Below, piece by piece: positions 43,299 to 52,630 of a stretch of 64,000 bases of DNA. The stretch comes from Streptomyces sp. GESEQ-4. GTDB lineage: Bacteria; Actinomycetota; Actinomycetes; Streptomycetales; Streptomycetaceae. The notes under the pieces were generated by a model that was not told the origin of the DNA, did no database searches, and saw nothing but the letters and a program-made list of their open reading frames with translations. The stretch lies in contig NZ_JAFFSU010000008.1 of NCBI RefSeq assembly GCF_017948455.1, forward strand, positions 281,625 to 345,624. The letters run 5' to 3'. Position 1 is the stretch's first letter, and each line of letters starts with the position of its first letter. The translations under genes were made by a program, and so were the position numbers.

Positions 43299-44204
43299 TC
43301 AAGGGATGACGCTCACGGGACTGCGTGCGGTGTCGCGCAGGCGGGCCGCGTCCTGGCTCGGGGGCGCCCCGAACTGGCGGCGGTACTCCCGGCTGAACTG
43401 TGAGGGGTTGTCATAACCGACGCGCCGGCCGACGCCGGTGACATCGCCCGGGTGGGTGGCGAGCAGCAGCCTGGCCTCCTGCAGCCGGATCTGCTTCTGG
43501 AACTGGATGGGGCTCATCGCGGTGACCGCCTGGAAGTTGCGGTAGAAGGCGGAGACGCTCATGCCGGACATGCGTGCCACGTCCTCGACCCGGAAGGGCT
43601 GCGCGTAGTGCTCGCGGATCCAGCGCACGGCCCGGGAGACATGGCTGAGGCCGCTGTCGGCCAGGCCCAGTTGGCGAACCGTCGCCCCCTGCTCGCTGGT
43701 GATCAGGCGCCAGAGGATCTCGCGCTTGACCAGCGGGGCCAGTACGGCGCGGTCGCGAGGTTCGTCGAGCAGGCGCAGCAGCCGGACGACCGCGTCGAGC
43801 AGCGGGGCTGACGCGTCGCTGACGGCGATGCCCGATGGCACGCCTGAGTCGGCGCGGGGGAGGTCGCCGGGGCCGGCCCGAAGCAGCAGTTCGGCCACGG
43901 CGGACGGCTCCAGGGTCAGGCCGAAGCCGAGGGCGGGTCGCTCGGGTTCTACCTGGGTGAACTGCCCCGTGACGGGCAGGTCGACGGATGCGACCAGATA
44001 CTGCCCGGCGCCGTATTCGTAGACCCGGTCGCCCAGCGCCAGGCGTTTGGCGCCCTGGGCGATGACCGCGAGCACCGTGCCGGACATGGAGGGTGCCGGC
44101 GGATCCGGCCGGTCGACCTTCGAGATGAGGACGCCGTCGATGGCGGTGGTCCAGTCGGGGCGGGCATGCCGGGCCAGCAGGGTGCGGAGCTCTTCGAGGT
44201 GCAT
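43299..44204 (-). CDS. AraC-family transcriptional regulator
   Basis: A 301-residue AraC regulator: N-terminal cupin-like effector domain (about residues 10-160, LAVIAQGAKRLALGDRVYEY, LVASVDLPVTGQF) and a C-terminal double helix-turn-helix (residues 200-290, YAQPFRVEDVARMSGMSVSA, FYRNFQAVTAMSPIQFQKQI, GYDNPSQFSREYRRQFG). The ATG at 44204 is chosen over 44276 because relatives begin LEELRTLL. It lies between the SDR gene and the ABM-hydrolase pair; both promoter regions share a 64-bp element, which should be its operator. Confidence 0.93.
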   Translation of the reverse strand: MHLEELRTLLARHARPDWTTAIDGVLISKVDRPDPPAPSMSGTVLAVIAQGAKRLALGDRVYEYGAGQYLVASVDLPVTGQFTQVEPERPALGFGLTLEPSAVAELLLRAGPGDLPRADSGVPSGIAVSDASAPLLDAVVRLLRLLDEPRDRAVLAPLVKREILWRLITSEQGATVRQLGLADSGLSHVSRAVRWIREHYAQPFRVEDVARMSGMSVSAFYRNFQAVTAMSPIQFQKQIRLQEARLLLATHPGDVTGVGRRVGYDNPSQFSREYRRQFGAPPSQDAARLRDTARSPVSVIP

Positions 44205-44249
44205 GCGTCCATTGCAGCACCATCCCCGCGCCCGGTCTCCCGTGGTTGC

Positions 44250-44313
44250 GAGGATCGTGCAAGTGCCGGCGAGCATCGTTCTAACATTTTCGCAGGTCGC
44301 AAGCGTTCAATGG
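44250..44313 (+). promoter_or_regulatory. Shared AraC-type promoter element in the AraC/ABM divergent region
   Basis: Second copy of the element at 43217-43280, here on the plus strand between the araC-like gene (starting at 44204) and the ABM gene (ATG 44349). It includes GAGGATCGTGCAAG (44250-44263), CGCAGGTC and TTCAATGG (44306-44313) at identical spacing. The orientation points to activation of the ABM-hydrolase operon; autoregulation is also possible. Confidence 0.6.
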
Positions 44314-44348
44314 AATCACCGCACTCCCCCACCGAGAAGAAGGCATCC

Positions 44349-44666
44349 ATGAACGCCACCTATGGCTTCAACGCCACCCTGACCGCCAGGCCCGGAATGG
44401 GCGACCGACTGGTCGACCTGCTGCTGACCGGCCTGAACGAGGGCAGCCCCGGCGCGAGCGAACACTGCGTCGTCTACCTGGTCTCCCGTTCCGCGTCCGA
44501 CCCCGACGTCGTCCACGTCACCGAGGGCTGGACCAGTGAGGAGGACCACCACCGGATCTTCGCCGGCGAGGCCGCCCAGGCCATCGTGGCGCGGATCGAC
44601 GGGCTGCTGGCCAAGGAATCCGAGTTCACCGACTACGTCCCGGTCCGCGGCAAGGCCGCCTTCTGA
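44349..44666 (+). CDS. Antibiotic biosynthesis monooxygenase (ABM)-family protein
   Basis: A 105-residue ABM-fold (dimeric ferredoxin-like barrel) protein: ATLTARPGMGDRLVDLLLTG, HCVVYLVSRSASDPDVVHVT, EGWTSEEDHHRIF. Such proteins are cofactor-free monooxygenases or simple quinol-handling proteins. The ATG has AGAAGAAGG 5-6 nt upstream. It is followed after 56 bp by a hydrolase gene and driven by the AraC-type promoter element; together with the SDR gene it may handle a toxic aromatic or carbonyl compound. Confidence 0.88.
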   Translation: MNATYGFNATLTARPGMGDRLVDLLLTGLNEGSPGASEHCVVYLVSRSASDPDVVHVTEGWTSEEDHHRIFAGEAAQAIVARIDGLLAKESEFTDYVPVRGKAAF

Positions 44667-44722
44667 AGCCCGCGGATCGAACGCGGACCTCTTCTCGCCC
44701 GACTCCCCGAAAGGCAGCAACC

Positions 44723-45688
44723 ATGACCACGGCACGCCCCGCCCTTGACCTCGAACTGCGTGAACTCCTGGCCGAGATGCCCCTGATATCCCAGCTCACC
44801 CCAGAACTCCTCGCCCAACTGCGTCAGCTCCCCTCGACGCCCGTCGAGTCCCTCCTCGCCCACCGGCAGGTCGAGCGGCGCGACATCACCGTGTCCGCCG
44901 AGGACGGCGCCCAGATCGGCCTGTCAGTCCTCAGCCCCGCGCGGACCGATCCCACCACCCCCGCCGCACCCTGCATCTACTGGATCCACGGCGGCGGGAT
45001 GGTCATGGGCGACCGCTTCTCGCAGATCGACATCCCCCTGGAGTGGCTCGACCGGTTCGGCGCGGTCGTGGTCACCGTCGACTACCGGCTCGCCCCGGAG
45101 GCCACCGGCACCACCCTGGTCGACGACTGCTATCAGGGCCTGCTCTGGATCGCCGAGCACGCCGACGAACTGGGCATCGACGCGGCCAGGATCATCGTCG
45201 CGGGCGCCAGCGCGGGCGGCGGGCTCGCCGCCGGCGTCACCCTCATGGCCCGCGATCTCGGCACCCCGGCGATCGCCGCGCAGGTGCTGATCTGCCCCAT
45301 GCTCGACCACCGCAACGCCACCACCTCCAGCCGCCAGTACTCCGGCGTTCCCGGTGTCTGGACCGGCGAGATGAACGCGTTCGGATGGCAGGCCGTCCTC
45401 GGCGACCTCACCGACGAGGAGATACCCGCGTACGTCTCACCCGCGCTGGCCGACGACCTCTCGGGCCTGCCGACCACCTATATCGACACCGGCTCCGCCG
45501 AGGTCTTCCGCGACGAGGACACCGACTACGCCACCCGCGTCTGGGCGGCCGGTGGCCAGGCCGAACTGCACGTCTGGGCGGGCGGCTTCCATGGCTTCGA
45601 CGCGCTGTTCCCGCAGGCACAGATCTCGGCCACGGCCCGCCGCACCCGCACCGACTGGCTCGCCCGTCTCTTGCCTCGTCAGTGCTGA
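44723..45688 (+). CDS. Alpha/beta hydrolase of the HSL-type esterase family
   Basis: A 321-residue esterase. The oxyanion motif HGGGMVMGD (near residue 90), the nucleophile in GASAGGG (near 159), the Asp of the triad in STYIDTGSAEVFRDED-like TYIDTGSAEVF and His in GGFHGFD are all present. It should hydrolyse small carboxylic esters. AAAGGCAGCAACC precedes the ATG. It probably shares a transcript with the ABM gene. It overlaps the convergent small membrane protein gene by 10 nt. Confidence 0.93.
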   Translation: MTTARPALDLELRELLAEMPLISQLTPELLAQLRQLPSTPVESLLAHRQVERRDITVSAEDGAQIGLSVLSPARTDPTTPAAPCIYWIHGGGMVMGDRFSQIDIPLEWLDRFGAVVVTVDYRLAPEATGTTLVDDCYQGLLWIAEHADELGIDAARIIVAGASAGGGLAAGVTLMARDLGTPAIAAQVLICPMLDHRNATTSSRQYSGVPGVWTGEMNAFGWQAVLGDLTDEEIPAYVSPALADDLSGLPTTYIDTGSAEVFRDEDTDYATRVWAAGGQAELHVWAGGFHGFDALFPQAQISATARRTRTDWLARLLPRQC

Positions 45689-45972
45689 GGGTGCGGTCCG
45701 GTCGCGGTGTCCGGGCCGGTGAACCGGGCTCGGCGGGCGCGGGGGCTCCTGGCGCGTCGGTGGGCTGTCGCGCGTATCGCCATGGCCAGGCCCAGGCAGA
45801 AGACCAGCGCCAGGGCGAGGCCGGAGCAGAAGACGGCCAGGGTGTTCATGGTCGCGATGTCGTTGCCGAGGACGGACACGGTGTACTCAGGGCCGCCGGA
45901 CAGATTGTCGCCGATTGCGAGCCCGGTGAACGCGGCGGCGCCTGCGAGGAGGAGCAGTCCGATGAACAGCAT
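45679..45972 (-). CDS. Small membrane protein of unknown function
   Basis: A protein of 97 residues with two membrane helices (MLFIGLLLLAGAAAFTGLAI and LAVFCSGLALALVFCLGLAM) joined by a short loop (DNLSGGPEYTVSVLG), and a basic C-terminal tail. Similar proteins occur in Streptomyces without known function. An ATG at 45981 touches AGGAG directly, whereas the ATG at 45972 lies about 10 nt from it, so I prefer 45972. It is convergent with the esterase gene. Confidence 0.75.
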   Translation of the reverse strand: MLFIGLLLLAGAAAFTGLAIGDNLSGGPEYTVSVLGNDIATMNTLAVFCSGLALALVFCLGLAMAIRATAHRRARSPRARRARFTGPDTATGPHPQH

Positions 45973-46173
45973 CCGAGTCATCTCCTAAAGAGCACTTCGG
46001 CACTACGGGTACCCGTGACGCGTCGTGACACACGGCACTCAAGCGGTCCTGGTCGATCCACCCCCCTGTTGATCATCCACGCCCTTAACTCGGCATTTCC
46101 GCAAGGGCAGTTGTGCGTGCGTTTCCATGCGTCACACTTCCTTCACAGGTGGGGCTCGGAGGGGGAGTGATAC

Positions 46174-47028
46174 ATGGCCGCGTGGAGACCAGCCCTCGTC
46201 ACGGCCGCGGGGGCGCTGCTGCTGGCGGGGTGCACCGGCGGAGCGGACGACGGGGCCGGGGCGGAGAAGAAGCCGAAGTCGGCCCCCAGCGCCTCGCCCT
46301 CGCCGACCGAGGTGAGCGAGCCGTACACGCTCGCGGAGGAACGGGCGCCGAAGACACGGGCCGAGGCGGTCGCGTACGTCCGCGACCTCGATGTGCGGCC
46401 CGACTACTTCGGCACCGGGTATCGCAAACGCCAGCCCTTCGAGAGCGATCCTGCCGAGTGGGCCGTGCTCGGGACGGACTGCCTGTGGCGGCGCGAGCCC
46501 CTGGCGGACACCGTGCTGGCCAGTCTCACGCGGGCGTTCGAGCTGCCGAAGCAGGGCGCCAAGGGGCCGGTGCACGTGTCGCTGACCGTCACCGTGCACG
46601 AGAACGCCGTGGCCGCGCGGCGCGACATGGCAGGTTCGCTGGAGTCGGCACTGCGCTGCCCCGAGCAGCGGCTGAACGCCACCGAGCGGGTGCGTGACCT
46701 GTACTCCCAGGCCAACGCGTATGCCGACGAGCGGAACGCGATCTCCGACGACGACCTGTCGGAGGCAGGCGAGTGGGTCGTCGACGGGCAGCGCGGGGCG
46801 TACCCCTTCGACTGGTACAAGTTCCGGCTCGGGCCGGTCACCGTGGCCGCGACGGCACGGCACGGCGCGGGCCGGACCGAGGCGGAGGACTCCGCCGTCA
46901 CCTCCGACATGATCCAGGGGCTCGGCTTCGTCGCCGCCGAGATCCATCGGCAGGGGGAGGCGGGCGGTTCGGACGGTTCCGGTGCGCCGAGCGCGCCGAC
47001 CGAGACCAAGGGGGCGGGCGATGAGTGA
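46174..47028 (+). CDS. Lipoprotein of the receptor-kinase locus
   Basis: A 284-residue exported lipoprotein: signal peptide with lipobox LLLAGC (Cys near residue 20), acidic/Ser/Pro linker, then a soluble domain (YTLAEERAPKTRAEAVAYVR, WAVLGTDCLWRREPLADTVL, TRAFELPKQG). Two Cys residues (in GTDCLW and ALRCPEQ) may form a disulphide. The function is unknown; it overlaps the first kinase gene by 8 nt, so it may be an extracellular partner of that receptor. GGAGGGGGAG precedes the ATG. The 201 bp upstream should hold the operon promoter, but I see no clear hexamers. Confidence 0.85.
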   Translation: MAAWRPALVTAAGALLLAGCTGGADDGAGAEKKPKSAPSASPSPTEVSEPYTLAEERAPKTRAEAVAYVRDLDVRPDYFGTGYRKRQPFESDPAEWAVLGTDCLWRREPLADTVLASLTRAFELPKQGAKGPVHVSLTVTVHENAVAARRDMAGSLESALRCPEQRLNATERVRDLYSQANAYADERNAISDDDLSEAGEWVVDGQRGAYPFDWYKFRLGPVTVAATARHGAGRTEAEDSAVTSDMIQGLGFVAAEIHRQGEAGGSDGSGAPSAPTETKGAGDE

Positions 47029-49204
47029 AGAGCTGCGGTCCTCCGATCCCTCCCGCATCGCCGGGTTCCGGCTGCTGCGGCGGCTCGGTGCGGGCGGCAT
47101 GGGCGTCGTCTACCTCGGGCGCACCGACGCGGGCGCGCTCGCCGCGGTCAAGGTGATCCGGGGGGAGGGCGCCGGGGACGACGACTTCCGGGCCCGGTTC
47201 GCGCGCGAGGTGGAGCTGGCGCGGCGGGTCGACAACCCCTGGGTGGTGCCCGTCCTGGACGCCGACGCCGAGGCGCGTGAGCCATGGCTGGCCACCGCCT
47301 TCGTACCCGGCCCCTCCCTGTCCGAGGCGGTCGCCGCACACGGGCCGCTTCCGGCGCCTGCCATCGGTGTCCTCGGCGGGCTGCTGGCCGGGGCACTGGA
47401 CGCGGTCCACGCGGCCGGTCTCGTCCACCGGGACGTCAAACCGGGCAACGTGCTCCTCGCGCTGGACGGGCCACGCCTGATCGACTTCGGCATCGCGCGC
47501 GCCGCGGGCGACACGGCGCTGACCGCGTCCGGCGTCGTGGTCGGAACGCCCGGATTCCTCGCCCCGGAGCAGGCCGAGGGGCGGCCCGCGACCTCCGCGA
47601 GCGACGTCTTCGCGCTGGGCTGCGTGCTCGCGTACGCCTCCTCCGGGACCCCGCCCTTCGGCACCGGAGCGCCGGACGCACTGCTGTACCGCACCGTCCA
47701 CGACGACCCCGAACTCGGCGGTGTGGAGGGCGAGTTGCGGGCCCTGGTGGAACGCTGCCTGGCCAAGGACCCGGACGCGCGGCCCACCGCCGAGGAGATG
47801 GGGCGGCTGCTCGCGCAGGACGCTCCGGACGGATCGGGCGACTGGCTCCCCGACCCCGTCGCCCGGATGGTCGCGGCGCGGGCCAGCGAGAGCCTCGCCC
47901 TGCCCGACATCGAGCCCACGGTCGTGAACGAGCCGGACGCTCCGGCCCCGCAGGCCGCGCCCGGCCGGCGCCGGCTGCTCCTCGCCGGCGGCGCGCTGCT
48001 GCTGGCGGGCGGCGGGACCGGCGCGGCCGTATGGGCGGCGGGGGACGAGGGGAAGAAGCCCGCCGCGGGCGGCGGGCGTCCCGTGTACGTCCTCGGCGTG
48101 CACACGACCTCCGCCGCGGCCGACCGCGCCATCAGCCGGACCTGCGAGCGCGCCGCCCGCCTCGCCGTGGCCCAGCACAACGCCTCGCCGAAGCGGGCGT
48201 ACGACCTTGAGGTGCGGGTCCGCGCCGACCGGGGCGACGTCGCCTCCGCCCAGCAGGTGGCCCAGGCGTTCACCGCCGACCGGAACGTGGTCGCCGTGCT
48301 GGGTCCGGTCGCCGAGATCTCGATGCGCTCGGCGGCGGCCGTCTACGGCGCGGCCGGGCTCACCCATCTGTCCAGCAGCACGGGCCAGCCGGACTACTTC
48401 GCCACGTCGAAGAAGACCTCGTTCCAGACCGGCGCCCCCCATCTCGCGCTCGGCACGTGGATCGGGTTCCATGCGCTGGTGACCGGCCAGGTGGCGAAGG
48501 CGGGCGTCGTGATCGACCGGTCCGGCGGCGCGACCATGCAGGATCTGGGCACTCCCCTGATCACCAACTGGCGCGACCCCGGCACCCTCGGCGCGGAGGT
48601 GATCCCCAAAGTCGTCGCCGAGGGGACGGACGACCGCCCGAAGGCGGTCCGTGACCTGCTCGCCGCCGGTGTCAGGGACTTCATCTATCTGGGCCCCCTC
48701 GAAGCCACCGTCCGCACCGCCCGCGAACTGTCCGCGGCCGGCTTCACCGGGCCGCGCTGGATGCAGCACGCGCTGTACGGATCGGACTTCCCGCGCCTGG
48801 CGGGGGCCGCGGGCGAGGGCTGGTCCGTGGTCACGTCGGCCGTGGACCCGTCCGTGCTGCCGACCCGGCGGGCCAAGGACTTCACCGCGGCATGGCGTAA
48901 GCGTTACGGCGCCGCCCCGGAGCCGTACGCCACCGAGGCGTACGACAGCGTGCGGATGCTGCTCGCCGAGTTCGCCCACACGGTCCCGGCCGGGGCCCGC
49001 GGGCGGCCGGTCCGTACCGATCTGGCGGCGCGGCTGGCGAGGAAGAACTACCAGTACAAGGGCATCGCCCGGACGTACGCCTTCGGCCAGTTCCATGAGT
49101 ACGACAACAGCGGGGACGGATGGACGGAGGAGACCTACGTCCACCAGGTCCGCGACGGGCGCTTCCAGCAGCTGGGCACGCTCGTCGACCAACAGCGTGG
49201 CTGA
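47021..49204 (+). CDS. Membrane Ser/Thr kinase with extracellular substrate-binding domain (1)
   Basis: A 727-residue receptor kinase. The kinase domain (residues 15-270) has LGAGGMGVVYLG, Lys44, HRDVKPGNVLL (Asp138) and DFGIARA, so it should be active. After a Pro/Ala linker a membrane helix (RRLLLAGGALLLAGGGTGAA, near 322-345) follows, then an extracellular type-1 periplasmic-binding domain of the LivJ kind (AARLAVAQHNASPK, VVAVLGPVAEISMRSAAAVY, LTHLSSSTGQPDYFATSKKT). The helix is also signal-like. It probably senses a small ligand such as an amino acid. It follows the lipoprotein gene (8-nt overlap) and precedes a paralogue. Confidence 0.92.
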   Translation: MSEELRSSDPSRIAGFRLLRRLGAGGMGVVYLGRTDAGALAAVKVIRGEGAGDDDFRARFAREVELARRVDNPWVVPVLDADAEAREPWLATAFVPGPSLSEAVAAHGPLPAPAIGVLGGLLAGALDAVHAAGLVHRDVKPGNVLLALDGPRLIDFGIARAAGDTALTASGVVVGTPGFLAPEQAEGRPATSASDVFALGCVLAYASSGTPPFGTGAPDALLYRTVHDDPELGGVEGELRALVERCLAKDPDARPTAEEMGRLLAQDAPDGSGDWLPDPVARMVAARASESLALPDIEPTVVNEPDAPAPQAAPGRRRLLLAGGALLLAGGGTGAAVWAAGDEGKKPAAGGGRPVYVLGVHTTSAAADRAISRTCERAARLAVAQHNASPKRAYDLEVRVRADRGDVASAQQVAQAFTADRNVVAVLGPVAEISMRSAAAVYGAAGLTHLSSSTGQPDYFATSKKTSFQTGAPHLALGTWIGFHALVTGQVAKAGVVIDRSGGATMQDLGTPLITNWRDPGTLGAEVIPKVVAEGTDDRPKAVRDLLAAGVRDFIYLGPLEATVRTARELSAAGFTGPRWMQHALYGSDFPRLAGAAGEGWSVVTSAVDPSVLPTRRAKDFTAAWRKRYGAAPEPYATEAYDSVRMLLAEFAHTVPAGARGRPVRTDLAARLARKNYQYKGIARTYAFGQFHEYDNSGDGWTEETYVHQVRDGRFQQLGTLVDQQRG

Positions 49205-49247
49205 CGAGGGCGGATGACGGAACCGGAGAAGAACGGAGACGGCTGAC

Positions 49248-51365
49248 GTGGAGCGGCTTCTGCCGTCCGATCCCTCGGTGATCGGCGGGCACCGGCTCGC
49301 GGGGCGGCTCGGGGCGGGCGGCATGGGCGTCGTCTACCTCGCACGCTCCCCGCACGGCGCCTGGTGCGCGCTGAAGGTGATCCGGGCCGAGTACGCCGAC
49401 GACCCCGGCTTCCGCGCCCGCTTCCGCCGCGAGGCCGAGCTCGCCTCCGGGCTGACCGCCCGGTGGACCGTGCCGGTCGTCGGGGCGGACGCCGAGGCGC
49501 GCGAGCCGTGGCTGGCCACGGCCTACGTGCCCGGCCCCTCCCTGGCGGAGGCTGTTGCGCTGCACGGACCCTGGCCCGAGGCGCAGGTGCGCAGCCTGGG
49601 ATCCGCGCTGGCCGAGGCGCTGGACGGGGTGCACGCGGCCGGTCTGGTCCACCGGGACGTCAAGCCCGCGAACGTGCTCCTCGCCGTGGACGGGCCGCGG
49701 CTGATCGACTTCGGCATCGCGCGGGCCGTCGGCGCGACCGCGCTCACCACGGACGGCTCCGTCGTCGGTTCCCCCGGCTACCTCTCGCCCGAGCAGGCCC
49801 GCGGGCACACGGTGGGTCCGGCCAGCGACGTCTTCTCGCTCGGCTGCGTCCTCGCCCACACGGCCACCGGGCGGCCCCCGTTCGGCGTCGGCGGGGCCGC
49901 GGCCGTGCTCTACCGGACCGTGCACCGGGAACCGGACCTGGACGGCGTACCGGAGGGACTCGATCAGACCGTACGGCGCTGTCTGGCCAAGGAGCCGGAG
50001 GGGCGCCCGAGCGCGCGGGAACTCATGGATGTCCTCGGCGAGTTCATGCGGGACGGGTGGCTGCCCGAGGGGCTGCCCGCCCTGGTCGCCGCCCGCGCCG
50101 GGCACGTCCTCGACCTGCCGGTGCCCGAGCCGACCATGGTCTCCGGGCCCGCCACCGTCGAGGCCGCCGATTCCCCGCCGTCGCCGACCCGGCGGCGGCT
50201 GCTCGTCGCCGGGACCGCGCTCGGGGTCACCGCGGCGGGCGGGACGGGCGCGTGGTGGCGGTGGGGCCGAAGCAGCGCGTCCGCGAACACCGGCGCCGGT
50301 CGGCGGACCCGCCACGTGATCACGATGCTCGGCGACCCGGACGACTCCGTCCATCAGAACCAGGTGCGCGGCGCCCGCCTCGCCGTGGAACAGCACAACG
50401 AGGACGCCCGGCGCACCATCGACCTCGTGCTGCGCACCACCGACGACCGGGGCACCGCGGCGGGCTCCGCGGCGGCGGCCACCCGGCTGGCCGCCGACGA
50501 GACCGTGTCCGTGGTGATCGCCACGGGCGGGAACGCGACCGCGCCCGCGGCGATGAACCCGTGCACGGAGGCCGGGCTGCTCCTGCTGATCACCACCGCC
50601 GACACGGACGACCTCAACAACCTCAGCACCAGCTCGACGCTCGTGCTGCGCTCCACCCGGACCATCGGGCCGGGCGGGGCGCTGGTGTATCTGAACCGGG
50701 TCGTCCGACCCGCCCGCACCGTGATCGTCAACGACCTGGCCACCCACGCGGAGAGTCTGCCCACGGTCAGGATCGCCACCGTCCACGACAAGCTCAACAG
50801 CGAGACGGCGGTGGAGGACGTCGCAGCGGACGAGGACTTCAGCGTCGCCGCCCGCCGCATCGCCGCCCGCCCTCAGGACGCGGTCCTGTTCGCCGGCGTG
50901 CGCCCGGACCGCGCCGCCGCCTGCGCCCGCGCGCTGCGGGACGCGGGCCACGAGGGCGCCCGGACCGCGGGCGAGCAGGTCCTCGGCGCCCCCTTCCTCG
51001 CAGCGGGCGAGGGCTGGCGGATCGGCACGGCGTACACCGACGCGAGCGCCGACCTCCGTACCAAGGCGTTCGCCACGGCGTTCCGGGCACGTTTCGCCCG
51101 CCCGCCCGGCTCTTGGGCGGCCGAGGCGTACGACGCCGTCCGGTTCGCCGCCCACGGCCTCACCTCCATCGGCGACGAAGGCCGGTCCGCCCTGCGTTCG
51201 GAACTCCTGCGCCGCCCCTGGCAGGGCATCACCCGCCGCATGAGCTTCGACCCCGTCTCGCAGTCCTTCGAGTCCAGCGAGGACGGCGGCGCGTTCCTGT
51301 TCCGGGTGACCGGGGGAGCGGCCCGCTTCGTGACGCGCTCCGACAGCATCCGCAAGACGTCGTGA
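49248..51365 (+). CDS. Membrane Ser/Thr kinase with extracellular substrate-binding domain (2)
   Basis: A 705-residue paralogue of the previous protein, same order of domains: kinase (LGAGGMGVVYLA, Lys43, HRDVKPANVLL, DFGIARA), membrane helix (RRRLLVAGTALGVTAAGGTG, near 318-340) and extracellular LivJ-like domain (GARLAVEQHNEDARRTIDLV, ATRLAADETVSVVIATGGNA, DAVLFAGVRPDRAAACARAL). The ligand pocket is clearly diverged from the first copy, so the two kinases may read different ligands. The GTG start follows 43 bp after the first gene. Confidence 0.92.
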   Translation: MERLLPSDPSVIGGHRLAGRLGAGGMGVVYLARSPHGAWCALKVIRAEYADDPGFRARFRREAELASGLTARWTVPVVGADAEAREPWLATAYVPGPSLAEAVALHGPWPEAQVRSLGSALAEALDGVHAAGLVHRDVKPANVLLAVDGPRLIDFGIARAVGATALTTDGSVVGSPGYLSPEQARGHTVGPASDVFSLGCVLAHTATGRPPFGVGGAAAVLYRTVHREPDLDGVPEGLDQTVRRCLAKEPEGRPSARELMDVLGEFMRDGWLPEGLPALVAARAGHVLDLPVPEPTMVSGPATVEAADSPPSPTRRRLLVAGTALGVTAAGGTGAWWRWGRSSASANTGAGRRTRHVITMLGDPDDSVHQNQVRGARLAVEQHNEDARRTIDLVLRTTDDRGTAAGSAAAATRLAADETVSVVIATGGNATAPAAMNPCTEAGLLLLITTADTDDLNNLSTSSTLVLRSTRTIGPGGALVYLNRVVRPARTVIVNDLATHAESLPTVRIATVHDKLNSETAVEDVAADEDFSVAARRIAARPQDAVLFAGVRPDRAAACARALRDAGHEGARTAGEQVLGAPFLAAGEGWRIGTAYTDASADLRTKAFATAFRARFARPPGSWAAEAYDAVRFAAHGLTSIGDEGRSALRSELLRRPWQGITRRMSFDPVSQSFESSEDGGAFLFRVTGGAARFVTRSDSIRKTS

Positions 51366-51469
51366 ACCGGCCCGCAGTATGCCCGAAACGCGTCGTACGT
51401 CAGCGAAGTCCCGTTCGCTATCCTGCCCGGGCCGACGTGGCGCAGGGTCCGGCGAAGTGAGGTCGGGGG

Positions 51470-52630
51470 ATGAAAGCGATCGTCGTGGGGGCGGGCATCG
51501 GGGGACTGGCCGCGACGCTGAGCCTGCGCGGGGCCGGCTGCGAGGTCACCCTCATCGAGCAGACGTCGCGGTTCACCGAGATCGGTGCCGGTATCCAGCT
51601 CGCGCCCAACGCGACGCGGGTGCTGCGCCGGCTTGGCCTGCTCGACGCGGTCGCCGCACAGGCGGTCCGGCCTCCTTACGTGAGTTTCCGGACCTGGTCC
51701 GACGGGACCGAGATCTGCCGCTTTCCGATCGGGCCGGAGGCCGAGAAGGAGTTCGGGGCGCCCTATCTGCAGGTCCACCGGGCCGATCTGCACCAGGCAC
51801 TGGCGGACGCGGTGCCGGCCGAGTGCGTGCGCCTGGACACCGTGGTCGTGGGGATCGATCAGGACGACACCGCCGCGTATGTGACGACCGGAAGCGGTGA
51901 GCGGCTGGGCGCGGACCTGGTCGTGGCCGCCGACGGGGTGCGGTCCCCGGCGAGGCAGTGGCTCTTCGGCAAGGACGCGCCGGTCTTCTCCGGGACCGCC
52001 GCGTACCGGGCGCTGCTCCCGGCCGACAAGGTCGCCGATCTGGACCTGCCGGAGTACGCCGGCTGGTTCGGACCGGGCCGGCACCTCGTCCACTACTGGG
52101 TGCGTCCCGGCCAACTGCTCAACATCGTGGGCGTGTTCGACACCCACACGCCCGCACAGGAGTCGTGGACCGCGCAGGCGGAGCCGGGCGAACAGCTGCG
52201 CACCTTCGACGGGTGGGACCCCCGGCTGCTCAGCGTCCTCGAACGCGCGGGCCAGGTCTTCCGCTACGGCATCTACACCCGTGCCCCGCTGGAGAGATGG
52301 AACCTCGGCCGGGTGACCCTGCTGGGCGACAGCGCCCACGCGATGGTGCCGTTCCTGGCCCAGGGCGCCGCGCAGGCGATCATGGACGCGGCCGTGCTGG
52401 GCGACGTCCTCGCGGGGGCGACGCCGGCCGGGGTCCCCGAGGCGCTCGACCGGTATGTGCGGCGGCGGCTCACGACCGCTACGGGCGTGCAGGCCGGGTC
52501 GTCGCGGGCGGGCCGGGACTATCACCTGCCGGACGGCCCCGAGGCCGAGGCGCGGAACGCCCGCTGGGTGGCCTACGCGGCCGAGAACAGATTCGGTCCG
52601 CATGCTGCCTCGTGGGGCGTCGACGTCTGA
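51470..52630 (+). CDS. FAD-dependent aromatic-ring monooxygenase
   Basis: A 386-residue group A flavoprotein monooxygenase of the salicylate/3-hydroxybenzoate hydroxylase type. The Rossmann motif VVGAGIGGLAATLSLRGAGC, the VVAADGVRSPARQWLFG dinucleotide region and the second FAD motif TLLGDSAHAMVPFLAQGAAQ are complete. It hydroxylates an aromatic or similar ring using NAD(P)H and oxygen; the substrate is unknown. The ATG at 51470 follows GAGGTCGGGGG. No ring-cleavage gene is adjacent. Confidence 0.9.
   Translation: MKAIVVGAGIGGLAATLSLRGAGCEVTLIEQTSRFTEIGAGIQLAPNATRVLRRLGLLDAVAAQAVRPPYVSFRTWSDGTEICRFPIGPEAEKEFGAPYLQVHRADLHQALADAVPAECVRLDTVVVGIDQDDTAAYVTTGSGERLGADLVVAADGVRSPARQWLFGKDAPVFSGTAAYRALLPADKVADLDLPEYAGWFGPGRHLVHYWVRPGQLLNIVGVFDTHTPAQESWTAQAEPGEQLRTFDGWDPRLLSVLERAGQVFRYGIYTRAPLERWNLGRVTLLGDSAHAMVPFLAQGAAQAIMDAAVLGDVLAGATPAGVPEALDRYVRRRLTTATGVQAGSSRAGRDYHLPDGPEAEARNARWVAYAAENRFGPHAASWGVDV

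Noticed and set aside
46982..47021. Longer start for the first receptor kinase
   Set aside because: The ATG at 47021 follows G-rich ribosome-site-like sequence and gives the usual kinase N-terminus; the extra 13 residues are the lipoprotein tail in another frame.
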